A stretch of DNA of 10,369 nt from QQUD01 sp039029915 (GCA_039029915.1 JBCCFD010000276.1:1-10369), one strand, 5' to 3'; shown: positions 1-6,665, counted from the first letter of the stretch. Numbers and translations are program-made. Notes: generated from the letters alone by a model not told the origin.

Positions 1-107
1 GAAGTTTGTCGCCTTCGTTTTATGCAAAGCAGGAACTTCGTTTCACTTAAACAATGATACAAATCTGTCTAGTCTGAGAAATCTGTGGCTCAATACCTAC
101 AACAATG

Positions 108-1253
108 TTAGTTTAAAGAAATCGTAAAAGATCGATAAATGACCCGATCGACACGGTCAAAAATCTCAAGATATATTTTATCAATATCCCGATCTTCAGT
201 TTGTAACTCTAAAATGAGTTGACCAAGCGATTGAGGTGCACTCAGTGAACAATAGGTCGTTAAATTTTCATTTGTGTCAGCATCAAACACATTAACAAGC
301 ACACGTGAGGCATTTGAATACCCTTCACATGGTGGGTCAGGTGCTAATAGTTCAAAAATATCTTCTGGGACAAACCCCCAATTTGAAACATTTAACGTAT
401 ACCGCGCCCACTCTTTCCCATTACGACCAAACAGCTCGGTCGCCACTAAGCTAAGATTTAAGCGTAAATCGCTTGTGGTATCAGCGGGGGTTGCTGTTGG
501 CATTGGGGTCGGCGTATTTTCCGGTGTTGGTGTTAACGTCGGATCAAATTGGCTGGTTGGCGTTGGCGTAAATACAATCTCTGGTGTTTGTGTTGGGGTT
601 GCTGTTGGTGTTACGGTAGGGGTCGCTGTTGCCGTTGGGAAAGGTGACGATGTTGGCGTCGGTGTAGGACAGTCTATGACTCTACTTTCAACCAGTTCAA
701 TGGCAAAGTCACTTCTAATCGAGAAGGGGATGTTCACCTCTACACCGTCAATAACAACGACCGAATTCCCTACATCCCAAATTTCCAATAGTTTAATTTC
801 ATGTTCAACAAATGATTGAGGCTGTGCCTTGACCGACATAGACTGAGTTAACTCTTCTACAACACCGTAGCTATAGCCAAGCTGAGCCGCTATGGTAGAA
901 CCAAGCGTGACACCAGTCCCAAAAACAGAGACTTGTCCTTCAGCCGTGACGCTAAGTTCATTTCCAACGGTCATCACATGCTCAATGGCGAGGCTTTTCT
1001 CCACTGTATTTTCAAGCTCAGAGTTTCCACCGCAATTATTCTGATTGGTAATAAATCTATTGACTTCTCTCACTTCTTGATTGTTGAAATCTATCGTAAT
1101 GTCGCTTTCCCCAATTAAAACAGATGTTGGCGTAGGCGTGGCTGTTGCAGGTACAGGTGTCGGTATTGAAGTTGATATTGTTGTTACTTCGGTTCCTTCT
1201 GGAGCACAAGAGACCAAAAGTATAACCAACATCAACCATAGGAAGCGTTTCAT
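108..1253 (-). CDS. Thr-Pro-linker lipoprotein, possible aerolysin/ETX-MTX2-like beta domain
   Basis: This 381-residue protein is probably a lipid-anchored surface protein. The N-terminus is a lipoprotein signal: Lys-Arg, a hydrophobic stretch, then lipobox LVSC with the lipidated Cys at 16. A first Thr-Pro linker covers about 29-45. Residues about 51-195 form a beta-rich domain in which polar and hydrophobic residues alternate for about 60 positions (about 85-145). It then has a QPQSFVEHEI strand and an EIWDVG segment. This alternation resembles the amphipathic beta-hairpins of the aerolysin/ETX-MTX2 pore-forming fold, but that match is by eye only. A second Thr-Pro linker (196-258) leads to a beta-rich C-terminal domain (about 261-381). 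Cys74/Cys195 and Cys309/Cys335 could pair. The ATG start has GAGGGG 8 bases upstream. The gene follows the methyltransferase on the same strand after 464 bp, so co-transcription is doubtful. Function is unknown. Confidence 0.88.
   Translation of the reverse strand: MKRFLWLMLVILLVSCAPEGTEVTTISTSIPTPVPATATPTPTSVLIGESDITIDFNNQEVREVNRFITNQNNCGGNSELENTVEKSLAIEHVMTVGNELSVTAEGQVSVFGTGVTLGSTIAAQLGYSYGVVEELTQSMSVKAQPQSFVEHEIKLLEIWDVGNSVVVIDGVEVNIPFSIRSDFAIELVESRVIDCPTPTPTSSPFPTATATPTVTPTATPTQTPEIVFTPTPTSQFDPTLTPTPENTPTPMPTATPADTTSDLRLNLSLVATELFGRNGKEWARYTLNVSNWGFVPEDIFELLAPDPPCEGYSNASRVLVNVFDADTNENLTTYCSLSAPQSLGQLILELQTEDRDIDKIYLEIFDRVDRVIYRSFTISLN
480..668 (-). repeat. Low-complexity Thr-Pro linker coding repeat
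   Basis: This degenerate short-period repeat encodes residues about 196-258 of the lipoprotein, rich in TPTP, TATP and similar units. It is an extended spacer between two beta domains, as seen in many Chloroflexota surface proteins. The low complexity keeps long frames open on the opposite strand; these are not genes. Confidence 0.85.
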
Positions 1254-1302
1254 GGTGTTATCCCCTCTATTAAATTGTGTTTAAATGGTTTTCGCACAAG
1301 TT

Positions 1303-1320
1303 AATTGCATGATTGCAATT
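1303..1320. repeat. 7-bp-arm inverted repeat upstream of lipoprotein gene
   Basis: AATTGCA and TGCAATT arms (1303-1309 and 1314-1320) are separated by TGAT. The element lies 50-67 bp upstream of the lipoprotein start, next to the weak TATAAG box. It could be an operator or a 5'-leader hairpin. The arms are AT-rich and short, so chance is not excluded. Confidence 0.35.
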
Positions 1321-1451
1321 CTTATACTGGCTTTGTATCAATGTCGCTATGAACAAGATTGAACATAAACATTCTAACAGACTATTTTTTTGAACACAAT
1401 GATCAATTGATTATGGGCGCGAGCAGCAAAATATAGAATCAGGGTAGGGTA

Positions 1452-1473
1452 CACAAATCAGGCGCGATTTGTG
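1452..1473. repeat. 8-bp-arm inverted repeat in intergenic DNA
   Basis: CACAAATC (1452-1459) and GATTTGTG (1466-1473) are perfect complements around the loop AGGCGC. There is no T-tract on either side, so it does not look like an intrinsic terminator. Function is unknown; it may be an operator-like site. Confidence 0.35.
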
Positions 1474-1657
1474 CTTCAGGGACTGAGAAATAAGCGGGCA
1501 AATTATTGCAGGTGCATTGGTATGGTTCATCGGGACCAACGTAGCGGTTTCATTCATCCAGGGTCAGATTGCGCCAAACGAGGCTACAAGCGTCTGTTAC
1601 AATGGACTCGTGTATACGACCGTAGCTGTCCATGTTCAATCTTGCGAATCGTTACCA

Positions 1658-1690
1658 CAGCAGAGCCAGCGCGCCGCGCTAGCTCTGCTG
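1658..1690 (-). terminator. 33-nt near-perfect hairpin 3' of the methyltransferase operon
   Basis: Two 16-nt arms flank a single central base with one mismatch: a C opposed to an A when read as plus-strand RNA. Read as minus-strand RNA, the same position is a U-G wobble, so the hairpin is fully paired only in the transcript of the methyltransferase operon. The top of the stem is all G and C. It starts 27 bases after the methyltransferase stop codon. No U-tract follows, so it may be a Rho-assisted terminator, a 3'-end stabiliser or a processing site rather than a classical intrinsic terminator. Confidence 0.5.
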
Positions 1691-1717
1691 TATGACTTTT
1701 ATATCACTGGGTGCTGT

Positions 1718-2494
1718 TTATTCTTTGCCCTCATCTATAAATTTTTGATAAATCTGAGGATCAAGCGGTGCCATTTTCACGGGCGGGATATAGAGGGTTG
1801 AGATTTGAGTTAAGCGTGCTGAGGCAAGTTCTGCTAGGGGCAGTTTTTCAATTCTGGGTTGGGATAGAATGGAAACGGCCGCTTCATAAATAATGACCTC
1901 ATGCTCGGCTGGATATAGCTCCAACAACCGCTCCACTAACAGCCGAATTCCTACTTCTTTAATCGGTTCATTGGGTGCCGTGAAGTGCCCAATCACCCCC
2001 ACCTGCCACAGCACCAGCCCTGAATGCACATCCCACACCCGTGGTCGCCACAGAAAATCTGTCGCTTCATAGCTTTGACAGCCATATTCAGCCGGATCAA
2101 TGGCTAAATCTGAAAAAAGACAATCTTCGGCGGAAATACCGGGCAGTATTTCCGCCTGATGGCCCCGTTCACGGGCAAGCTGAATCATCTTAGGCGCTGG
2201 GGTGACAAAAACAGACGGATGACCATAGAAAACAACGCAAACGTGCTCAACATCATGCAGGCAATTAACAACCTGCTCCACCATGCCATCATACGTTTTC
2301 TGGCGATGTTTGCCTTCTGCATAATGGCTGCTTAAATCTTCGGCCGTGTCGTTCATCAATTGAATATGCACCGCCACAAGCGCATTATTCGCCACATAGA
2401 ACACCTTTCCAGCACTCTTGATCCACCCGACCGCTTCTTGAGTTAAGTGAGCGGCCATTTTGATACCGCTACCAACAATAATCAAATTCGCCAT
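1718..2494 (-). CDS. Borosin-type peptide backbone alpha-N-methyltransferase (split, SonM-like)
   Basis: This 258-residue protein belongs to the tetrapyrrole-methylase (TP_methylase) superfamily. N-terminal LIIVGSG (4-10) is the SAM-side glycine strand. The best match I recognise is the borosin branch, which uses SAM to methylate backbone amides of a ribosomal peptide. Tyr58, Arg64, Tyr68 and Tyr90 correspond to OphMA Tyr63, Arg72, Tyr76 and Tyr98. The Arg-x3-Tyr and 22-residue Tyr-Tyr spacings are kept exactly. YGHPSVF (90-96), LPGISAEDCLFSDL (117-130), CQSYEATDF (139-147), LVLWQVGVIG (160-169) and ISTLYIPP (231-238) follow the SonM pattern. No substrate domain is fused, so the substrate must come from another protein, probably the gene 11 bp upstream. 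No Shine-Dalgarno precedes the ATG, which suggests translational coupling. A generic TP methylase of other function is the alternative. Confidence 0.82.
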   Translation of the reverse strand: MANLIIVGSGIKMAAHLTQEAVGWIKSAGKVFYVANNALVAVHIQLMNDTAEDLSSHYAEGKHRQKTYDGMVEQVVNCLHDVEHVCVVFYGHPSVFVTPAPKMIQLARERGHQAEILPGISAEDCLFSDLAIDPAEYGCQSYEATDFLWRPRVWDVHSGLVLWQVGVIGHFTAPNEPIKEVGIRLLVERLLELYPAEHEVIIYEAAVSILSQPRIEKLPLAELASARLTQISTLYIPPVKMAPLDPQIYQKFIDEGKE

Positions 2495-2505
2495 AGTTTT
2501 TTAGG

Positions 2506-3045
2506 TTAACATTCTTTCGACTCTTGTTCTTTGTTTTGCTTTTCTTCACTACAATCTGTTAGCGGTTTAGTTCCAAATAATCTTGCAGTTACATATGCAC
2601 TCGGTGGTGAGTGTTCTCTTGCTTTCAAGGTGTTTTCCACTCCTGCCTCATCTAGTTCATCTACACATTCACACTCAAGATTCAAAATAAATGAGCTGGC
2701 ATCTTCATTAATATTTTTCTCCCTTTCTGTTAAGACGGCCGTTTCAACTGTTGAGAAGACCCTCTTGCTTCCATCTTGTTGTGTCTCTTCCACGCTGGCA
2801 ATCGCAACAACAACGTGTCCGCCAAATAATTCATCATCTTGGTGCGGATGGTATTTTATCCAGTGTTTTGCAAAATTGTTTTCCTGTTCAGTGAAACTTT
2901 CATCAAGCTTTTTTTTCTCATTAAGCCAGCCTATTAACCTTTCTGACCTTTTTATTGGATCTCCAACTAAATTAGCTAAAAAAATTGCTACCTTTTTATA
3001 GCCCTCAGCATCCAAGTCGAAATCTTCTAGTTTGACACCACTCAT
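2506..3045 (-). CDS. Unknown 179-aa protein, candidate borosin precursor or partner
   Basis: No family is recognised. The protein is acidic and mixed helix/strand, with no signal peptide or membrane segment. Residues about 14-65 look helical and include FLANLVGDP (22-30), a basic helix and FTEQE (51-55). This is loosely like the small helical borosin-binding domain of split borosin precursors. It is followed by a beta-branched stretch, VVVAIASV (78-85), which would suit an N-methylated core by composition. The remaining 90 residues include CxC at 125-127 and a hydrophilic Lys/Glu-rich tail ending in Cys, which is unlike a typical C-terminal core. The start is well supported by AAGGAG 9 bases upstream of ATG. 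It is first in the operon, 11 bp before the methyltransferase, behind a promoter with SARP-type repeats. Precursor status is inferred from position and weak resemblance; an accessory protein is equally possible. Confidence 0.85.
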   Translation of the reverse strand: MSGVKLEDFDLDAEGYKKVAIFLANLVGDPIKRSERLIGWLNEKKKLDESFTEQENNFAKHWIKYHPHQDDELFGGHVVVAIASVEETQQDGSKRVFSTVETAVLTEREKNINEDASSFILNLECECVDELDEAGVENTLKAREHSPPSAYVTARLFGTKPLTDCSEEKQNKEQESKEC

Positions 3046-3054
3046 ATCGTATAT

Positions 3055-3060
3055 CTCCTT
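3055..3060 (-). promoter_or_regulatory. Strong ribosome-binding site of the 179-aa gene
   Basis: AAGGAG lies 9 bases upstream of the ATG at 3045 and fixes the start. The following methyltransferase has no such site, so the first gene is likely translated far more than the enzyme. That ratio would fit substrate versus catalyst. Confidence 0.75.
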
Positions 3061-3069
3061 ATTCCTAAC

Positions 3070-3086
3070 TTTTTAGGGTCTAAAAA
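3070..3086. repeat. Perfect 7-bp-arm palindrome in the leader of the 179-aa operon
   Basis: TTTTTAG and CTAAAAA arms surround GGT on the plus strand. It lies between the proposed transcription start (near 3091) and the ribosome-binding site at 3055-3060. It could be an operator or a weak leader hairpin. The stem is almost all A-T, so it is a poor terminator. Confidence 0.4.
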
Positions 3087-3097
3087 AATTGTCCTAG

Positions 3098-3135
3098 ACT
3101 ATAATTTAATGACATGCTGTGACAGATGTGTGACA
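3098..3135 (-). promoter_or_regulatory. SARP-type operator and promoter of the 179-aa/methyltransferase operon
   Basis: Reading the minus strand, TGTCACA starts at 3135, a second TGTCACA starts at 3124 (11 bp later), and a degenerate TGTCATT starts at 3114. A -10-like TATAGT lies at 3103-3098, 14 bp after the second repeat. No good -35 box exists at normal spacing, as expected for an activator-dependent promoter. The two perfect heptamers lie in the 18-bp element (3118-3135), which recurs with one mismatch at 6260-6277. Direct heptamers at 11-bp spacing are the known layout of SARP targets. The repeat-to--10 distance here is longer than the 8 bp usual in Streptomyces SARP promoters. Confidence 0.62.
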
Positions 3136-3137
3136 AT

Positions 3138-6100
3138 TTAACCCTCGGTTGGCTCTTTTTTGGGAGTAATCAGTCGTTTAACGGCCGTTTGCAGTTCTTG
3201 CTCTTGAATAGGTGCCATTTCCTTTGTTTTGGTTTCGAAATTAACACTTGATTTAAAATCACTTAACAGATTCTTTAATCTAGAAGTACAATCCAATCTC
3301 ATCAAAATAGATCGCAAAATGCTCCGGCTTTCTTCGTTTTTGTCATTTGCTATTAGGCTTGCCCATACGGCCGTTCCAATCCCCAACTCCAGCAACAGCA
3401 AAGGCTGGTCAAAAGAAAAAATCAACGATGAGGCGTCAAGTAACTGCTGTTTGGCTTGTATCACTTCTTCCTGTTTTAAAGAAACAAATGCCAATGCCAA
3501 ATAGCTCCGAGCACAATGGATGCGGTCGTTTAGCTGCTTGGCCAGTCTTAGACTCTCTTCCAACAAAGCGATCGCCTCTGGCCACTGCTGCTGGGCAGAA
3601 GCCAGTTCCCCCTTGCGCCATTGCAGGAGGGCCAAAGCGGCCGTGTCCCCCGTTTGTTCACAAATACGGCCGCTTTCTGCTAAAAATGCTCGGGATGCTT
3701 CAAACTCATCCAGATAAAACGCAACAACACCGCGCCACCGCAAACTGTGCGCCAGCCCCCACTGCACGCTCAACGCCCGATACCGGCTTTCACTTTGCTT
3801 AAAATATTGGGCCGCTGCCTCAAACTCAAGATTTTCGAAGGCAACCGCACCAAGCAGCATCTCGGTTCCTGCTAAATTAAAAACATCATCCAATTCTTCA
3901 GCCAGCTCGTGGCTTTGCAATAGGCTTCGCCTAGCCTGCTCAAGGTTGCCTTGGCGAAAAGCCACGTTCCCCAACTTTTTATAAACAAATTCCACCTGAA
4001 CCGGATCTTCAATATGATAAGCAAGCGCTTCACTTTTGCGCAGGACAGCTTCCGCTTGCGGTAAGTCGCCAATCGCCTGATGAAATTCGCCCAGCCGTGA
4101 ATATAAAATGGACCACGCCCGTGCCTCTTCCTCGGTTAGCTTATGGGGTTGAATATCGCCATTCAAATGCTCAACAGCTTGTTGAAGCATTGCTCGACCC
4201 GTTAGCGGCCAATTTCGTATGGTTAAAAGATCGTGTAATGTTTCCGCATAACGGCCGATTTCCTCAATATCTCTTTCCGCAACAACGGATTGCCAACCCA
4301 ATTGGATATCATCAAAGTTTTGAGACAGGCGGTGCAAAGCGTCTTGCATCCCACTGTTGTCAAGCTTTTGGCACAGCGTTTCAAGCAATGCACCATAATA
4401 TTGACGGTGCTTTCGTTCCAAGATTGTTTGCGTTTGTTCATCCTGCTTTTCCCTTAAATATTGCCTCAGGAGCGGATGCACACTGTAAAGTAATGTTCGT
4501 CCTTCTTGATGAATTTGAAGTAATGAAACATCAGCCAATCTTCGTAAAGCGGTACGCGATGCCGCAGCAACGGCCTTAGCGCCCTCCCACTCAAACTGAT
4601 TCGCAAAAATGGCAAGGTGGATCAACAATCTTTTGTGCTCCTCATCCAATAGCGCAAAAGATTGATTAAAGACGGCTCGGATACTCTGGTGTCGATGGGG
4701 CGTATCGACGGTTGCCGCTTCCAAAATATCGATCGCTTGGGCAATTTCCGCCGCAATGGACTCTACAGCCATCACCCGTAACCAGCTAGCGGCCAGCTCA
4801 AGAGCCAGCGGCAAACCGGCCGTTAATTGGGTAACCTTTGCGATAGCGGCTCGTTCATTTTCATCCACCCGAAAATTAGCGTTGAATTTATGCGCCTGCC
4901 TCGTAAAAAGTGCCTCTGCAGGCAAGGGGGATTGAGATGACTCTTGTCCCGTGTCATAGGGCAACCCTTCTATGAATAATGTTGTTTCAGCGTTTAAATT
5001 CAGTCGGTGACGCGATGTGACTAATATCTGCACATCTTTACTGTTTTGAATAATCTGGCTGAGCAGCAGACGGCCAGAGTTGCTTAAAAACTCACCGTTA
5101 TCAATCAATATTAGGCATTCTTTGTTTGCCAATGCCTCTATAATCTGTTCACTGGGCGAAGGTGTATGACGAAATCGATGACCAATTACCTGACCTAACT
5201 GAGCGCTTACCCACGCTTTGCCTGTTTCAGCTTCAGTTAGATTTATGGAAAATATCCCGTCCATAAACGGACCAAGCTGTTCTTTCGCTAGCCGATGGGT
5301 AATATGGGTTGCCAGTCGGGTTTTGCCCACACCACCCAGCCCTAAAAGGGTAAGCAGTCGGGTTGGCGGCTGATAAAGATGTTTTAGAATTTGGGCTATT
5401 TCGGAAAAACGGCCGATTATTGTTCCATCTCGTTGTGGCAACAAAACGGCCGGACGAACCGCTGGCATTTGTTTAATATGTTCAAAGAGAACGGCCGTTT
5501 CCGGCGAGGGTTCAACATTTAGCTCTTGCTTTAATATCTCACGACAGTGTTCAAAATGAGCCAATGCGCCACCCCGATCCCCTTTCCTCACCAAAAAACG
5601 CATAAGCTGGCGATGAACAGACTCATCCCAAGGAATCTCTGTTAGCAAACGCCTTGCTAGTCGGCTTGCCTGCCCATAATTACCCTGCAACGCATAATGC
5701 TCAATCAACAACCGCAGGCAGTCAACCACATTTTGCTGCCATTCATTTCTTTGCCAGGTCAACCAATTTTCAAAAGGCTGACTATCATCCAATTTTAAAT
5801 CTTGTAAAAAAGGGCCTCGGTATAGATCAACAGCCGCCTGTACAGCGTCCATACACTCCCTACAAGAAGTTTGGGGGGATTGGTGGACGATACAGCCTGA
5901 AGCCAGTTGCTTAAACACAACCGTATCTATCATCATATCATTTTGCGGCTTAAATTGGAGGAAGTCAGTCGTGATTTGGAGATAGTCGTCGGCGGAACGA
6001 CCTAACTGCTTCTTCAACCGAGACACATTCTGTCGCAAATTCATCCTCGCTTTATCAAATGAATCTGGAAAGAAAAAATCATCAAGCTCTTGGCGACTGT

Positions 6101-6230
6101 GCGCGCGTTGATGTTCTTGTGCCAAATAAGCAAAAAGAGCTTCTACCCGCTTGGTTCGTGAATGGGAAACTAGCTCATCATTCAGAAACGCCTGCCAAGA
6201 GCCAAGAAACAGCAATTTAAGGCGGTTCAT
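3138..6230 (-). CDS. SARP/AfsR-type transcriptional regulator (winged helix-BTAD-NB-ARC-TPR)
   Basis: This 1030-residue cytoplasmic regulator is close in size to AfsR. Residues about 1-95 form an OmpR-like winged helix, with RQNVSRLKKQLG (66-77) in the DNA-binding region. About 100-255 is a bacterial transcriptional activation domain of alpha-helical repeats. An NB-ARC/STAND ATPase follows, with Walker A GLGGVGKT (297-304), Walker B LILID (373-377), a VTSR sensor (404-407) and GLPLAL (472-477). Roughly 600-970 consists of tetratricopeptide-like helices. SARPs bind direct heptamer repeats and activate secondary-metabolite genes, and such repeats occur on both sides of this gene. An in-frame stop 12 bases upstream makes the ATG at 6230 the only reasonable start. 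It lacks a nearby Shine-Dalgarno and seems leaderless. The ligand sensed by the STAND/TPR part is unknown. Confidence 0.93.
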   Translation of the reverse strand: MNRLKLLFLGSWQAFLNDELVSHSRTKRVEALFAYLAQEHQRAHSRQELDDFFFPDSFDKARMNLRQNVSRLKKQLGRSADDYLQITTDFLQFKPQNDMMIDTVVFKQLASGCIVHQSPQTSCRECMDAVQAAVDLYRGPFLQDLKLDDSQPFENWLTWQRNEWQQNVVDCLRLLIEHYALQGNYGQASRLARRLLTEIPWDESVHRQLMRFLVRKGDRGGALAHFEHCREILKQELNVEPSPETAVLFEHIKQMPAVRPAVLLPQRDGTIIGRFSEIAQILKHLYQPPTRLLTLLGLGGVGKTRLATHITHRLAKEQLGPFMDGIFSINLTEAETGKAWVSAQLGQVIGHRFRHTPSPSEQIIEALANKECLILIDNGEFLSNSGRLLLSQIIQNSKDVQILVTSRHRLNLNAETTLFIEGLPYDTGQESSQSPLPAEALFTRQAHKFNANFRVDENERAAIAKVTQLTAGLPLALELAASWLRVMAVESIAAEIAQAIDILEAATVDTPHRHQSIRAVFNQSFALLDEEHKRLLIHLAIFANQFEWEGAKAVAAASRTALRRLADVSLLQIHQEGRTLLYSVHPLLRQYLREKQDEQTQTILERKHRQYYGALLETLCQKLDNSGMQDALHRLSQNFDDIQLGWQSVVAERDIEEIGRYAETLHDLLTIRNWPLTGRAMLQQAVEHLNGDIQPHKLTEEEARAWSILYSRLGEFHQAIGDLPQAEAVLRKSEALAYHIEDPVQVEFVYKKLGNVAFRQGNLEQARRSLLQSHELAEELDDVFNLAGTEMLLGAVAFENLEFEAAAQYFKQSESRYRALSVQWGLAHSLRWRGVVAFYLDEFEASRAFLAESGRICEQTGDTAALALLQWRKGELASAQQQWPEAIALLEESLRLAKQLNDRIHCARSYLALAFVSLKQEEVIQAKQQLLDASSLIFSFDQPLLLLELGIGTAVWASLIANDKNEESRSILRSILMRLDCTSRLKNLLSDFKSSVNFETKTKEMAPIQEQELQTAVKRLITPKKEPTEG

Positions 6231-6265
6231 GATCAGATTTTAAGTCAGAACGTCACTCCTGTCAC
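6231..6265 (-). promoter_or_regulatory. Leaderless promoter of the SARP-type regulator
   Basis: On the minus strand the order is GTGACA (6265-6260, 5/6 match to TTGACA), a 17-bp spacer, TAAAAT (6242-6237, 5/6 match to TATAAT), six bases, then the ATG. This spacing would put transcription start at or next to the A of the start codon, giving a leaderless mRNA. That agrees with the missing ribosome-binding site. The -35 hexamer is part of a TGTGACA repeat, so operator binding should affect this promoter directly (autoregulation). Confidence 0.55.
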
Positions 6266-6296
6266 ACATCCGTCACACCTCATCATTTAATATCAT
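6251..6296 (+). promoter_or_regulatory. SARP-type operator and promoter of the membrane-protein/subtilase operon
   Basis: On the plus strand, TGTCACA starts at 6260 and CGTCACA at 6271, an 11-bp period. A further CGTCACT starts at 6251. A -10-like TATCAT lies at 6291-6296, 13 bp after the second repeat, with no acceptable -35. The 18 bp at 6260-6277 match the element at 3118-3135 (opposite strand) at 17 positions. Repeat-to--10 distance and an intervening CAT..T(T/A)AA context are similar too, so the two promoters probably respond to the same protein. The same repeats supply the -35 of the divergent regulator promoter. Confidence 0.6.
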
Positions 6297-6322
6297 ATCT
6301 ACTATTTATTGAATGTATCCAT

Positions 6323-6328
6323 AGGAGG
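6323..6328 (+). promoter_or_regulatory. Ribosome-binding site fixing the start of the 109-aa membrane protein
   Basis: AGGAGG lies 7 bases before the ATG at 6336. It supports that ATG over the in-frame TTG at 6309, which would place this site inside the coding sequence and has no site of its own. Confidence 0.8.
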
Positions 6329-6335
6329 AATTTTT

Positions 6336-6665
6336 ATGAACACCATACGAGAAAATTTTCGGGTTTGGTTAGCATTTTTGCTTGCAATTGTGGGCATTGT
6401 TGCTGTTTTAAGTTTGATAATTATTTTGGTAAGCAGGGGGTGGGAAGAAGCCGATAATATTGTTTCTGTTGTTAGTATTTTAACAACTCTAATTGGATCA
6501 TTAGTTGGATTATTTTTGGGTGTTCAAGTTGGGGCACAGGGAAAAGAGGATGCTGAAAGAAGAGCTAGATCAGCCCAAAGACGATTAGGGGTTATTCAAT
6601 CATTTTCACCACCGGAAATTATGTCTACTGTAACTGAAAACTATCCTGAAATTTTTAAAGATTGA
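6336..6665 (+). CDS. Small two-helix membrane protein, function unknown
   Basis: This 109-residue protein has two membrane segments. Residues about 10-33 run from FRVWLAFLLAIVG to IIILVSRG, and about 44-66 (SVVSILTTLIGSLVGLFLGVQVG) are Gly-rich. An Arg/Lys/Glu-rich cytoplasmic-type stretch follows (about 67-84), then a polar tail. The short hinge between helices, WEEADN, is acidic. I recognise no family. It is the first gene behind the SARP-type operator, and the subtilase starts 20 bp after its stop, so the two are probably one operon. Roles consistent with the context would be a membrane partner for export, an immunity protein, or a helper that docks the protease; none is shown by the sequence. 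The short Gly-rich helix could mediate helix packing. Confidence 0.8.
   Translation: MNTIRENFRVWLAFLLAIVGIVAVLSLIIILVSRGWEEADNIVSVVSILTTLIGSLVGLFLGVQVGAQGKEDAERRARSAQRRLGVIQSFSPPEIMSTVTENYPEIFKD

Larger units (their letters stand above)
1254..1717. other. Intergenic region without a convincing gene
   Basis: This 464-bp gap contains no open frame with both a ribosome-binding site and protein-like composition. It holds three inverted repeats: 1303-1320, 1452-1473 and 1658-1690. Upstream of the lipoprotein on the minus strand there is a weak candidate -10 box, TATAAG, at 1321-1326. Its 17-bp-spaced -35 (TAGCGA) is poor, so I do not call a promoter. A perfect 10-bp palindrome, ATCAATTGAT, lies at 1402-1411. 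A plus-strand frame is open from 1487 into the 3' end of the methyltransferase gene, but it has no ribosome-binding site or recognisable domain. Confidence 0.6.

Noticed and set aside
274..819. Plus-strand frame with Gly-Val repeats opposite the lipoprotein
   Set aside because: It is the antisense of the Thr-Pro linkers and beta domain and has no ribosome-binding site. The minus-strand lipoprotein has a clear lipobox and start.
1487..1801. Plus-strand open frame with hydrophobic start as a gene or gene remnant
   Set aside because: It has no ribosome-binding site, begins at TTG, runs through the hairpin and overlaps the 3' end of the methyltransferase. No domain is recognisable.
3118..3135. 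CRP/FNR-type binding site because of TGTGA
   Set aside because: CRP sites are inverted (TGTGA N6 TCACA). Here both halves point the same way, which fits a direct-repeat binder such as a SARP.
6309..6335. Upstream TTG start for the two-helix membrane protein
   Set aside because: It would place the AGGAGG site inside the coding region, whereas the ATG at 6336 has ideal spacing from it.
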